Shown one piece after another: positions 1 to 5,141 of a stretch of DNA of 5,141 nucleotides. The first letter of the stretch is position 1; each line of letters opens with the position of its first letter. The translations under genes were made by a program, and so were the position numbers. The DNA is taken from NCBI GenBank assembly GCA_027005175.1, contig JALTMC010000378.1, positions 1 through 5,141 on the forward strand, written 5' to 3'. The DNA comes from Myxococcales bacterium. Its GTDB lineage: Bacteria > Myxococcota_C > UBA6777. The notes under the pieces are model-generated. The model had not been told where the DNA came from, did not search any database, and was given only the letters and a program-made list of their open reading frames with translations.

Positions 1-562
1 CCCAAAGAACAGGGCAGGGCTTCAGCGTTTGCCCAACAAAGCTCTGATTTACATGATGTCTGGAAAAGATATGGACGCCAAGGGCAATGGCTTTAAGTTG
101 GTCTGTTATATCTTTCCTGTGGAAGGAAAGGGCTTGTGGTCTACACTTTATGGCTTTATCTCTCTGGCACCTGACTTCAATGAAGTTCGCGGTCTCACGT
201 TTTACCAACACGGTGAAACTCCAGGGTTGGGTGGAGAAGTGGACAATCCCAGATGGAAGGCGAAGTGGGTCAAGCGTCTGGCCTTCGGACCCAAAGGTAG
301 CAAGCCATCTTCTTGGAAGAGTGTGAAGCTCAAAGTGAAAAAGGGCATCGCAGGAAGTGCTGCAAAAGATCCCTACCAGGTCGATGGTCTCTCGGGTGCG
401 ACGCTTACGAGTAATGGTGTGACACATCTTGTTCGGTTTTGGTTGGGGCCGAATGGTTTTGGTCCTTTCATCAAGCTTCAGTTGAGCGGGAAGGCAAAGT
501 CTGTGACTTCCCTTACTTCTCCTCAAAAGACTGCAGCTCGTCCTGCACCACGCAAGCGATAG
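1..562 (+). CDS. nqrC: Na+-translocating NADH:quinone reductase subunit C (NqrC), 5' end outside the window
   Basis: The frame is open from base 2 to a TAG at 560-562, giving about 186 codons of the C-terminal part; the N-terminal membrane anchor lies upstream of the window. NqrC is a periplasmic-side subunit that carries one covalently bound FMN in the electron path of Na+-NQR. The family signatures are present: ETPGLGGE (nt 215-238) and the flavinylation motif DGLSGAT followed by LTSNGV. The last Thr of SGAT, encoded at nt 401-403, is the expected FMN-phosphoester site, modified by ApbE (encoded downstream at 3134). FGPFIKL near nt 458-478 is where family members I recall nearly end. Here a Lys/Arg/Pro-rich tail of about 27 residues follows, ending RPAPRKR. 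The TTG at 29 and internal ATGs are not the true start. The related RnfG also has an SGAT-type motif, but nqrD, nqrE and nqrF downstream fix the assignment. Confidence 0.95.
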   Translation, partial: PKNRAGLQRLPNKALIYMMSGKDMDAKGNGFKLVCYIFPVEGKGLWSTLYGFISLAPDFNEVRGLTFYQHGETPGLGGEVDNPRWKAKWVKRLAFGPKGSKPSSWKSVKLKVKKGIAGSAAKDPYQVDGLSGATLTSNGVTHLVRFWLGPNGFGPFIKLQLSGKAKSVTSLTSPQKTAARPAPRKR

Positions 563-575
563 GGGGGATATATCG

Positions 576-1196
576 ATGAGTAAATCAAGAGAAGCTTTAA
601 TCGATCCATTATTTGATAACAACCCTATCGCGCTTCAGGTTCTTGGGATTTGTTCCGCCCTTGCTGTGACGACCAAGTTAGAGACGGCTGTTGTTATGGC
701 TGTCGCCGTGATTTGCGTGGTGGCGTTGTCCAATCTTTCTGTGAGCATTCTGCGCAATTACATTCCATCGAGTATTCGGATCATTGTGCAGTTGACCATT
801 ATCGCATCACTCGTGATCGTGACAGACCAGATCTTAAAGGCATTCTTATTCGAGACAAGCAAGCAGCTCTCCGTATTTGTTGGCTTGATTATCACCAACT
901 GTATCGTAATGGGTCGCGCCGAAGCCTTTGCTATGCAAAATCCTCCCTGGGAGAGCTTTGTCGATGGTATCGGCAACGGCCTAGGCTATGGGTTGGTGTT
1001 GCTCTTTGTGGGCGTTTTTCGTGAATTGTTTGGAGCAGGGAAACTGTTTGGCGTCTCCATCTTTCCGCTTGTGAGCGAAGGTGGTTGGTATCAGCCCAAT
1101 GGCTTGCTTGTGCTTTCACCTGCGGCATTCTTCTTGATTGGTGTCTTTATCTGGATACTGCGCACCTGGAAGCCAGAACAGCAGGAGGAGGAATAA
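576..1196 (+). CDS. nqrD: Na+-translocating NADH:quinone reductase subunit D (NqrD), integral membrane
   Basis: The product is 206 residues, close to the usual NqrD length. The ATG at 576 follows an AGGGGGG Shine-Dalgarno at 561-567 that overlaps the nqrC stop. Six hydrophobic segments are visible at roughly residues 17-33, 36-59, 67-87, 98-116, 133-151 and 176-198. NqrD pairs with NqrE in the membrane core. Each contributes two cysteines from half-helices to an intramembrane iron-sulfur centre between NqrF and the NqrC flavin. The matching cysteines here are Cys26 in [10 protein letters not shown] and Cys109 in [14 protein letters not shown]. The GRAEAFA stretch is strongly conserved in the NqrD/RnfE family. 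RnfE is the paralogue; the neighbouring nqrF-type NADH dehydrogenase rather than rnfB/rnfC supports NqrD. The C-terminus is a short acidic tail (EQQEEE). The stop is one base from the nqrE start, so the two are probably translationally coupled. Confidence 0.97.
   Translation: MSKSREALIDPLFDNNPIALQVLGICSALAVTTKLETAVVMAVAVICVVALSNLSVSILRNYIPSSIRIIVQLTIIASLVIVTDQILKAFLFETSKQLSVFVGLIITNCIVMGRAEAFAMQNPPWESFVDGIGNGLGYGLVLLFVGVFRELFGAGKLFGVSIFPLVSEGGWYQPNGLLVLSPAAFFLIGVFIWILRTWKPEQQEEE
1183..1191 (+). promoter_or_regulatory. Ribosome binding site that fixes the nqrE start
   Basis: AGGAGGAGG lies inside the last codons of nqrD, six bases before the ATG at 1198. The nqrE frame is also open upstream to a TTG at 1138. 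However, that longer start would add 20 non-family residues inside nqrD, and the strong Shine-Dalgarno plus the family N-terminus [10 protein letters not shown] support 1198. Confidence 0.85.
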
Positions 1197-1197
1197 A

Positions 1198-1812
1198 ATG
1201 GAAGCGTATTTGAGTCTGGCCGTAAAGGCCGTCTTTGTTGAGAATATGGCTCTCGCCTTTTTTCTCGGTATGTGCTCCTTTCTGGCTGTGTCCAAAAAGG
1301 TTGATACCGCGATTGGTTTGGGCGTGGCCGTCGTTTTTGTTCTGGGCATTTGTACCCCTCTCAACAACCTTGTTTATACCTATATGCTTAAAGAAGGCTC
1401 TTTGGTCTGGCTGCATCCAAGCCTTGCCAGTGTGGATCTTTCTTTTCTGTCGTTCCTCACCTTTATCGGCACCATCGCGGCGACCGTTCAAGTGGTGGAA
1501 ATGACCATCGATAAATTTGCCCCCGCATTGTACTCCGCTTTGGGGGTATTCTTACCTCTCATTGCTGTCAACTGTGCGATCTTGGGTGCTTCTCTCTTCA
1601 TGGTCGAACGCGATTACAATCTTGCCGAAAGTACTGTTTATGGTCTTGGCTCTGGCGTTGGCTTTATGCTCGCGATCATTGCACTGGCTGCGATTCGGGA
1701 AAAAATGCGTTATAGTAACGTTCCCAAGGGGTTGCGCGGTCTTGGTATCACCTTTATGGTGACAGGTCTGATGGCTATCGGCTTTATGGCTTTTGCTGGT
1801 ATCCAACTGTAA
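1198..1812 (+). CDS. nqrE: Na+-translocating NADH:quinone reductase subunit E (NqrE), integral membrane
   Basis: The product is 204 residues; Vibrio NqrE, from memory, is about 198. It is the membrane partner of NqrD, with inverted topology, and is homologous to RnfA. The conserved cysteines are Cys26 in [12 protein letters not shown] and Cys126 in [13 protein letters not shown]; these are expected to ligate the intramembrane Fe-S site together with the NqrD pair. Hydrophobic segments lie near residues 12-31, 36-58, 81-102, 111-130, 148-166 and 179-204. Other family hallmarks are [44 protein letters not shown] and the C-terminal FAGIQL. A few extra residues occur around [13 protein letters not shown] (about 64-76) compared with the Vibrio protein, which accounts for the second cysteine lying a little later. 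The start is one base after the nqrD stop, and nqrF follows after 15 nt. Confidence 0.97.
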   Translation: MEAYLSLAVKAVFVENMALAFFLGMCSFLAVSKKVDTAIGLGVAVVFVLGICTPLNNLVYTYMLKEGSLVWLHPSLASVDLSFLSFLTFIGTIAATVQVVEMTIDKFAPALYSALGVFLPLIAVNCAILGASLFMVERDYNLAESTVYGLGSGVGFMLAIIALAAIREKMRYSNVPKGLRGLGITFMVTGLMAIGFMAFAGIQL

Positions 1813-1827
1813 GAGGGGAACTTTGCT

Positions 1828-3111
1828 ATGCAGACAGCACTGCTAGGCGTCGCTGCGTTTGTTTTTGTCATCCTATTTCTTGTCGTTTTTTTGATGATTG
1901 CACGCTCTCGCCTTGTGAATACAGCTGACGTTAAAATCTTCGTCAATGGGGATATGGACAATCCTATCGTCACTCCAGCGGGTGGCACTTTGCTCAACAC
2001 TTTGTCAGCAGAGAAGATCTTCATCCCCTCTGCTTGTGGTGGTGGTGGTACCTGCGGCGTATGTACAGTCGTTGTGGAGGAAGGTGGTGGAGCCATCTTA
2101 CCCACAGAGCGGACTCATATCAACCGTGGGCAGGAGCGAGAGGGAGTTCGTCTCTCTTGTCAGGTCAAAGTAAAGAATGATATGCACATTGAGCTGGAGC
2201 CCGAAATCTTCAGCGTGAAAAAGTGGACCTGCAAAGTCCGCTCGAACAACAATGTGGCTACTTTTATCAAAGAGCTGGTCTTGGAGCTACCCGAAGGGGA
2301 ATCTGTTCCTTTTCGAGCGGGTGGCTATATCCAGATCGATTGCCCTCCTCATGTTGCCAAATACAAAGACTTTGACATCGATGAAGAGTACCGTGGTGAC
2401 TGGGACAAGTTTAAAATGTGGGACTTTGTCTCTACGGTCAAAGAGACCGTTACTCGCGCCTATTCCATGGCAAGCTATCCGGAAGAAGAGGGCATTATCA
2501 TGCTCAATATCCGAATCGCCAGCCCTCCCTGGGATCGCGCCAAAAATCAATGGATGGATGTTCCTCCAGGCATTATGTCATCCTATGTTTTTAATTTGAA
2601 ACCAGGTGATGAGTGTCAAATCTCTGGACCCTTTGGTGAGTTCTTTGCCAAAGAGACCGACAACGAGATGGTCTTTATCGGTGGTGGTGCTGGTATGGCT
2701 CCCATGCGATCTCATATCTTTGACCAGTTCAAGCGGATCAAAACCGATCGAAAAGTTTCTTTCTGGTATGGTGCACGAAGCTTTCGCGAGGCTTTTTATG
2801 TGGACCATTTTGATAAGATCCAGGAAGAGAATGATAACTTTGTATGGCATCTGGCCTTGTCTGAGCCTGTCGAAGAAGACCATTGGGATGATCCGGAATC
2901 GGAGAGCCGCCAACCTCTCGGCTCCAGAGAAGGCTACACTGGGTTTATCCATCAAGTCTTGCTTGATAACTATCTCAGCACGCACCCGTCTCCTGAAGAT
3001 TGCGAGTACTACTTGTGTGGCCCTCCCATGATGAACACCTCTGTCATCAACATGCTTCTCGACCTCGGTGTTGAGCCCGAAAATATCATGCTCGACGACT
3101 TTGGTGGCTAA
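1828..3111 (+). CDS. nqrF: Na+-translocating NADH:quinone reductase subunit F (NqrF), NADH-oxidising subunit
   Basis: The product is 427 residues against about 408 in Vibrio. It oxidises NADH at the cytoplasmic face and passes electrons through FAD and a 2Fe-2S cluster to the membrane core. In order: an N-terminal membrane helix (residues about 4-25); a plant-type ferredoxin domain with Cys70, Cys76, Cys79 and Cys111 ([13 protein letters not shown] and RLSCQV); an FAD-binding barrel with RAYSMAS at 210-216; an NADH-binding domain with [12 protein letters not shown] at 285-296; and CGPPMM at 397-402. The C-terminus LDDFGG is typical of the family. The cluster cysteines and the FAD motif fall at the positions I recall for the Vibrio protein. 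The extra length lies late, mainly an acidic/polar insert around residues 352-368 just before the conserved [10 protein letters not shown]. The ATG at 1828 follows GAGGGGA at 1813-1819, right after the nqrE stop. apbE follows after 22 nt. Confidence 0.98.
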   Translation: MQTALLGVAAFVFVILFLVVFLMIARSRLVNTADVKIFVNGDMDNPIVTPAGGTLLNTLSAEKIFIPSACGGGGTCGVCTVVVEEGGGAILPTERTHINRGQEREGVRLSCQVKVKNDMHIELEPEIFSVKKWTCKVRSNNNVATFIKELVLELPEGESVPFRAGGYIQIDCPPHVAKYKDFDIDEEYRGDWDKFKMWDFVSTVKETVTRAYSMASYPEEEGIIMLNIRIASPPWDRAKNQWMDVPPGIMSSYVFNLKPGDECQISGPFGEFFAKETDNEMVFIGGGAGMAPMRSHIFDQFKRIKTDRKVSFWYGARSFREAFYVDHFDKIQEENDNFVWHLALSEPVEEDHWDDPESESRQPLGSREGYTGFIHQVLLDNYLSTHPSPEDCEYYLCGPPMMNTSVINMLLDLGVEPENIMLDDFGG

Positions 3112-3133
3112 GTAGTATCTGAGAGAGTCAACG

Positions 3134-4243
3134 ATGCCCGACAACATTCCCCCCTCCCAACCTCTTCCTCTTTCTGAACCACTTCCAGGTGGGTACCGCC
3201 GATTTGTGATGCCAGGCCTGTTTGTCTTGTTGCTCTTTGGGGTGCTGATCTATCGACGCCCTGCCAAAAAGACAATCTCTGAAAGCCTACAAACGTGGGT
3301 CTTTCGCGGTCGAATCTTTGGTACAAGCTACATGGTCAAGATTGTCACCCACAAAAAAGACAACGCCACCAAATTGCAACTCCAAAAACAGTTCTCTGCG
3401 AAGTTAAGGGAGGTTGACCTTATCATGTCAACCTACAAAAAAAACTCGGAACTGTCGCGATTTAATCGGTCCAAGAGCTTGAAACCCAGGAAGGTCTCCT
3501 CCGCTTTGCTACATGTGATCAAGTCGGCCCAAAAGATCTCGATTCTCACGGGTGGAGCTTTTGATATCACCATCGGGCCTGTTGTCAATGTGTGGGGATT
3601 TGGACCGAAAAAACGGATCAAACCACCTTCTGCTTCACGGATGGCAGCAGCAAAGCTGCGGGTCGGCTATACCAAGTTACGGTTCAACGCCAAGCACCAC
3701 ACCATACAGAAAAAAGTTCCCTCCCTGTATGTCGATCTGTCGGCAATTGCAAAGGGTTATGGCGTGGATGTGTTGGGTTGGACGATGGAGAAAGCGGGGT
3801 TTTCCAACTACATGGCAGAGATCGGAGGGGAGGTACGTGCCCGTGGACACAATGCACAACGGGTCGCCTGGCGTGTTGGTATCGAGAAGCCTATCAGTGG
3901 GCTCCAGCGATATGTCCAGCTTGTGGTTCCTCTCCACAATATGTCGATGGCGACCTCAGGCAATTATCGCAACTACATTACTGTAAGTGGTAAACGTGTG
4001 TCTCATCTGATCGATGCACGTTCAGGCCAGCCCGTGAGTCACAATCTTGCCTCGGTTTCTGTCGTCCATCCCGATTGTATGACAGCCGATGCTCTCGCAA
4101 CTGCCTTTTATGTCCTCGGCCCGAAAGATGGCTTAAAATTGGCAGAACAACAAAAGCTCGCTGTGCTGTTTCTTGTACGTCAGGGCAAGTCCTTTACCTC
4201 ACGCTCTTCAAGCTATTTTAAAGCTCTGCTTCGAAGGCGATGA
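3134..4243 (+). CDS. apbE: FAD:protein FMN transferase (ApbE family), flavinylates NqrB and NqrC
   Basis: The product is 369 residues. ApbE uses FAD and Mg2+ to attach FMN through a phosphoester to the Thr of SGAT-type motifs, here expected in NqrC (nt 401-403) and in NqrB outside the window. Family motifs are FGTSYMVKI (62-70), MSTY (98-101), GGAFDITIGPVVNVWGFG (140-157), DLSAIAKGYGVD (201-212), EIGGEVRARG (229-238), ATSGNYRNY (273-281), SHLIDARSGQP (290-300) and MTADALATAFYVLG (316-329), the last being the metal-binding region. The N-terminus is a Pro-rich stretch, then YRRF, then a hydrophobic helix (about 24-39), then RRPAKK. There is no lipobox; the only cysteine is Cys315. It therefore looks like a signal-anchored protein with the catalytic domain outside the cytoplasm, not a lipoprotein. 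The start ATG has a modest GAGAGAG at 3121-3127. The next in-frame ATG (3209) would leave a shorter lead before the helix and has no well-placed Shine-Dalgarno. The stop falls inside the first copy of the repeat described at 4234. Confidence 0.95.
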   Translation: MPDNIPPSQPLPLSEPLPGGYRRFVMPGLFVLLLFGVLIYRRPAKKTISESLQTWVFRGRIFGTSYMVKIVTHKKDNATKLQLQKQFSAKLREVDLIMSTYKKNSELSRFNRSKSLKPRKVSSALLHVIKSAQKISILTGGAFDITIGPVVNVWGFGPKKRIKPPSASRMAAAKLRVGYTKLRFNAKHHTIQKKVPSLYVDLSAIAKGYGVDVLGWTMEKAGFSNYMAEIGGEVRARGHNAQRVAWRVGIEKPISGLQRYVQLVVPLHNMSMATSGNYRNYITVSGKRVSHLIDARSGQPVSHNLASVSVVHPDCMTADALATAFYVLGPKDGLKLAEQQKLAVLFLVRQGKSFTSRSSSYFKALLRRR

Positions 4244-4305
4244 GGGCTACCCCTTTGTTGGAAAAGGACAGGAAAGACCGATGTTACACCATGTCGGGAG
4301 TTCGA
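4234..4305. repeat. Diverged tandem repeat, copy 1 (apbE 3' end and spacer)
   Basis: By hand alignment this 72-nt stretch matches 4340-4412 with about 53 identities in 73 columns, one single-base gap and 19 substitutions, some 15 of them transitions. The best-conserved part begins AAGGCGATGAGGGCTAC, against AAGGTGACGAGGGTTAC in copy 2. The unit begins in the last codons of apbE and includes its stop. An AGGAAAG lies ahead of an ATG at 4281, which opens a 16-codon frame (stop 4329-4331). The frame of bases 4236 onward reads GDEGYPFVGKGQERP, closely similar to copy 2. No function is recognised. Confidence 0.75.
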
Positions 4306-4339
4306 TTTCGAATGCACGTTCTCTCTTGTGATATGTTAA

Positions 4340-4412
4340 AAGGTGACGAGGGTTACTTTTTTGTTGCAAGTGGGCAGGAGAATCCCGATGTTGTATCGTG
4401 CCGGGTGTTCGA
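4340..4412. repeat. Diverged tandem repeat, copy 2 (apbE-nqrM spacer)
   Basis: Second copy of the unit at 4234-4305, offset by 106 nt. It carries one extra base shortly before the shared CCGATGTT, so the frame of the first half (GDEGYFFVASGQENP) and that of the ATG at 4388 do not join here, although they do in copy 1. An AGGAG sits about 8 nt before that ATG, and the frame runs 21 codons to a TAA at 4451-4453, ending GANFKGANCA. The copy ends in the palindrome GTTCGAAC (4407-4414, two bases past the aligned part). A direct repeat of GCGAACT follows at 4424-4430 and 4439-4445. It could be a degenerating duplication, a structured RNA element or a pair of tiny genes; the sequence does not decide. 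Confidence 0.75.
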
Positions 4413-4477
4413 ACGACAGAGGAGCGAACTTCAAAGGTGCGAACTGTGCATAACAACCGAGAACAGGAGTTAGACGG

Positions 4478-4678
4478 ATGACTATCTTTTTACTTACTGC
4501 TGGAATGCTCAGCGTTATCATGCTTATCATGGCGGTGGGTGTTATCTTTTCCAACAGAGAGCTTCAGGGCTCTTGTGGTGGACCTGGTCAATGCTCCTGT
4601 GAGAAGGCGGGAAAGCCGAAAGCCTGTGAACAAATGGCCCATCGAATCGACGCTCTGACAGCCCGAGACACCCCTTGA
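4478..4678 (+). CDS. nqrM: Na+-NQR maturation factor NqrM (small membrane protein with cysteine cluster)
   Basis: The product is 66 residues. NqrM is required for assembly of active Na+-NQR and is thought to help deliver iron for the intramembrane cysteine site formed by NqrD and NqrE. The sequence has the family layout: one N-terminal membrane helix (about residues 4-24, ending MAVGVIF), then GSCGG with Cys33, then Cys39, Cys41 and Cys50. Mutational work on Vibrio NqrM, as I recall it, found Cys33 the critical residue, and it falls at the same number here. The tail after Cys50 (EQMAHRIDALTARDTP) is polar and unremarkable. The ATG at 4478 is preceded by AGGAG at 4465-4469 with 8-nt spacing. 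Unlike the other genes of the set it is separated from its predecessor by 234 nt, so it could have its own translational or transcriptional control. No promoter is clear. Confidence 0.92.
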   Translation: MTIFLLTAGMLSVIMLIMAVGVIFSNRELQGSCGGPGQCSCEKAGKPKACEQMAHRIDALTARDTP

Positions 4679-4716
4679 AATCCCATGCTCTCTTGCATCC
4701 CTCACTTCACCTTACT

Positions 4717-4726
4717 TTCCTAGGAA
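4717..4726. other. Perfect 10-bp palindrome downstream of nqrM
   Basis: TTCCTAGGAA is a perfect inverted repeat 38 nt after the nqrM stop, in the gap before the next gene. There is no loop and no following T-run, so it does not fit an intrinsic terminator. A protein-binding site is possible, but a 10-bp palindrome can arise by chance. Confidence 0.3.
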
Positions 4727-4770
4727 TGGCGACCAAATAAGTTGAACAAGTGCGTTTGTCGAAAAACCGG

Positions 4771-4806
4771 AATGTTCTCGCAGATGTTATTCGAGATGTT
4801 CAGGTT
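4771..4806. repeat. Three 12-bp units sharing ATGTT, upstream of the 4870 gene
   Basis: Three consecutive 12-mers, AATGTTCTCGCA, GATGTTATTCGA and GATGTTCAGGTT, share [AG]ATGTT at exact 12-bp spacing (4771, 4783, 4795). They end 63 nt before the ATG at 4870. Sites at near-helical spacing can be an operator array. The match is only six bases per unit, so chance or a coding relic is also plausible. Confidence 0.35.
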
Positions 4807-4869
4807 ATTAAATCGCTGTTCCTCTGTTTGTATCTACCTTTTTAAAACCTTTGAGTGATTGTACAAAGA

Positions 4870-5141
4870 ATGAGAGCTTTACTGCAGCGACAGTCCTTTC
4901 TTGCTCGCGTCTTGCCTTGGATTCTACTTCTTTGCTCTCTGACGATCTTTCTTTGGACGAAAGCCCCAGGGACACTGACAAAACCACAAGTTGATTATTT
5001 GATCTACCAGAGGTGTGCCTCGATTTACTTTCGCAAAGGTCCACAGGCATTTGACGACTCTTTTTTCGCCAAGACTTGTTTCTATCCTTTTGGGTTTTAC
5101 GAAGCCTTGCATGGTGCTTTTTCTCCACCTGCTTTATGGAA
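4870..5141 (+). CDS. Unidentified membrane-anchored or exported protein, 3' end outside the window
   Basis: An ATG at 4870 opens a frame without stops for 90 codons to the right edge. The N-terminus has basic residues (MRALLQRQSFLAR), then a hydrophobic segment at about residues 14-29 (LPWILLLCSLTIFLWT). This looks like a signal peptide or signal anchor; LLLC is a poor lipobox. The visible part after it is rich in aromatic residues and has two cysteines (YQRCASIYF and KTCFYPFGFYEAL). I do not recognise a family. No strong Shine-Dalgarno precedes the ATG. An in-frame GTG at 4855 is an alternative start, with a stop just upstream at 4852. A competing frame on the other strand (5128-4808) is Ser/Lys/Arg-rich and looks like the antisense of this one. 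A 191-nt gap separates it from nqrM, so it may be independently transcribed; no link to Na+-NQR is shown. Confidence 0.6.
   Translation, partial: MRALLQRQSFLARVLPWILLLCSLTIFLWTKAPGTLTKPQVDYLIYQRCASIYFRKGPQAFDDSFFAKTCFYPFGFYEALHGAFSPPALW

Noticed and set aside
2038-2049. GGT trinucleotide run in nqrF
   Set aside because: It encodes the four glycines of the conserved CGGGGTC cluster motif, so protein constraint explains it.
2578-3147. Long open frame on the - strand (189 codons) opposite nqrF
   Set aside because: It lies wholly within the well-supported nqrF and its product shows no family features; it is an antisense shadow.
4239-4412. FMN riboswitch, considered because the genes handle FMN
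   Set aside because: None of the conserved RFN-element blocks I know is visible, and the repeat copies do not show its multi-stem layout.
4240-4473. 77-codon open frame whose ATG overlaps the apbE stop (ATGA)
   Set aside because: The overlap looks like coupled translation, but the only Shine-Dalgarno-like bases (GAAGG) lie two bases from the ATG. The frame also crosses the two repeat copies in different phases: copy 1 is read out of the GDEGY frame and copy 2 in it. The duplication explains the openness better than a gene.
4685-4698. Possible terminator hairpin after nqrM (ATGC, 6-nt loop, GCAT)
   Set aside because: The stem is only four pairs and no T-run follows.
4750-4845. 31-codon frame starting at GTG 4750 (MRLSKNRNVLADVIRD...)
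   Set aside because: It has no Shine-Dalgarno, a non-ATG start and is very short. It covers the 12-bp repeats, so it could be a relic, but there is no support for a gene.
4808-5128. 106-codon open frame on the - strand
   Set aside because: Its product is a Ser/Arg/Lys-rich string with no visible domain, while the + strand frame over the same bases has an export-type N-terminus and natural composition.

Overview
The window holds the 3' part of an operon for the Na+-translocating NADH:quinone oxidoreductase (Na+-NQR). All recognised genes are on the + strand in the order nqrC (5' end outside the window), nqrD, nqrE, nqrF, apbE, nqrM. A different gene begins after them and runs off the right edge. 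The organism is a Gram-negative bacterium with roughly balanced base composition and tight gene packing. Na+-NQR is common in marine and host-associated bacteria (Proteobacteria, Bacteroidota, Planctomycetota, Chlamydiota and others). The sequence alone does not let me name the phylum.

Layout: 1-562 is the periplasmic flavoprotein domain of NqrC with its covalent-FMN site. 576-1196 and 1198-1812 are the two membrane subunits NqrD and NqrE, each with the two conserved cysteines of the intramembrane Fe-S site. 1828-3111 is NqrF, the NADH-oxidising subunit. 3134-4243 is ApbE, the transferase that attaches FMN to NqrB and NqrC. 4478-4678 is NqrM, the small cysteine-rich factor needed to mature the complex. 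The window therefore carries structural subunits plus both dedicated maturation factors. Gaps from nqrC to apbE are only 1 to 22 nt, which implies a single transcript.

The exception is a 234-nt spacer between apbE and nqrM. It contains a diverged tandem duplication of about 72 bp (4234-4305 and 4340-4412). The copies differ mostly by transitions, and each has a Shine-Dalgarno-like stretch ahead of an ATG that opens a mini-ORF. This is the least explained part of the window.

Downstream of nqrM is a 191-nt gap with no convincing terminator. It holds a perfect 10-bp palindrome and three 12-bp units sharing ATGTT. From 4870 an open frame with an N-terminal hydrophobic segment continues to the window end; I do not recognise it.

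I see no RNA genes, CRISPR array or insertion sequence. Apart from the spacer duplication, this is a well-preserved, ordinary Na+-NQR locus; I do not see a new multi-gene system.
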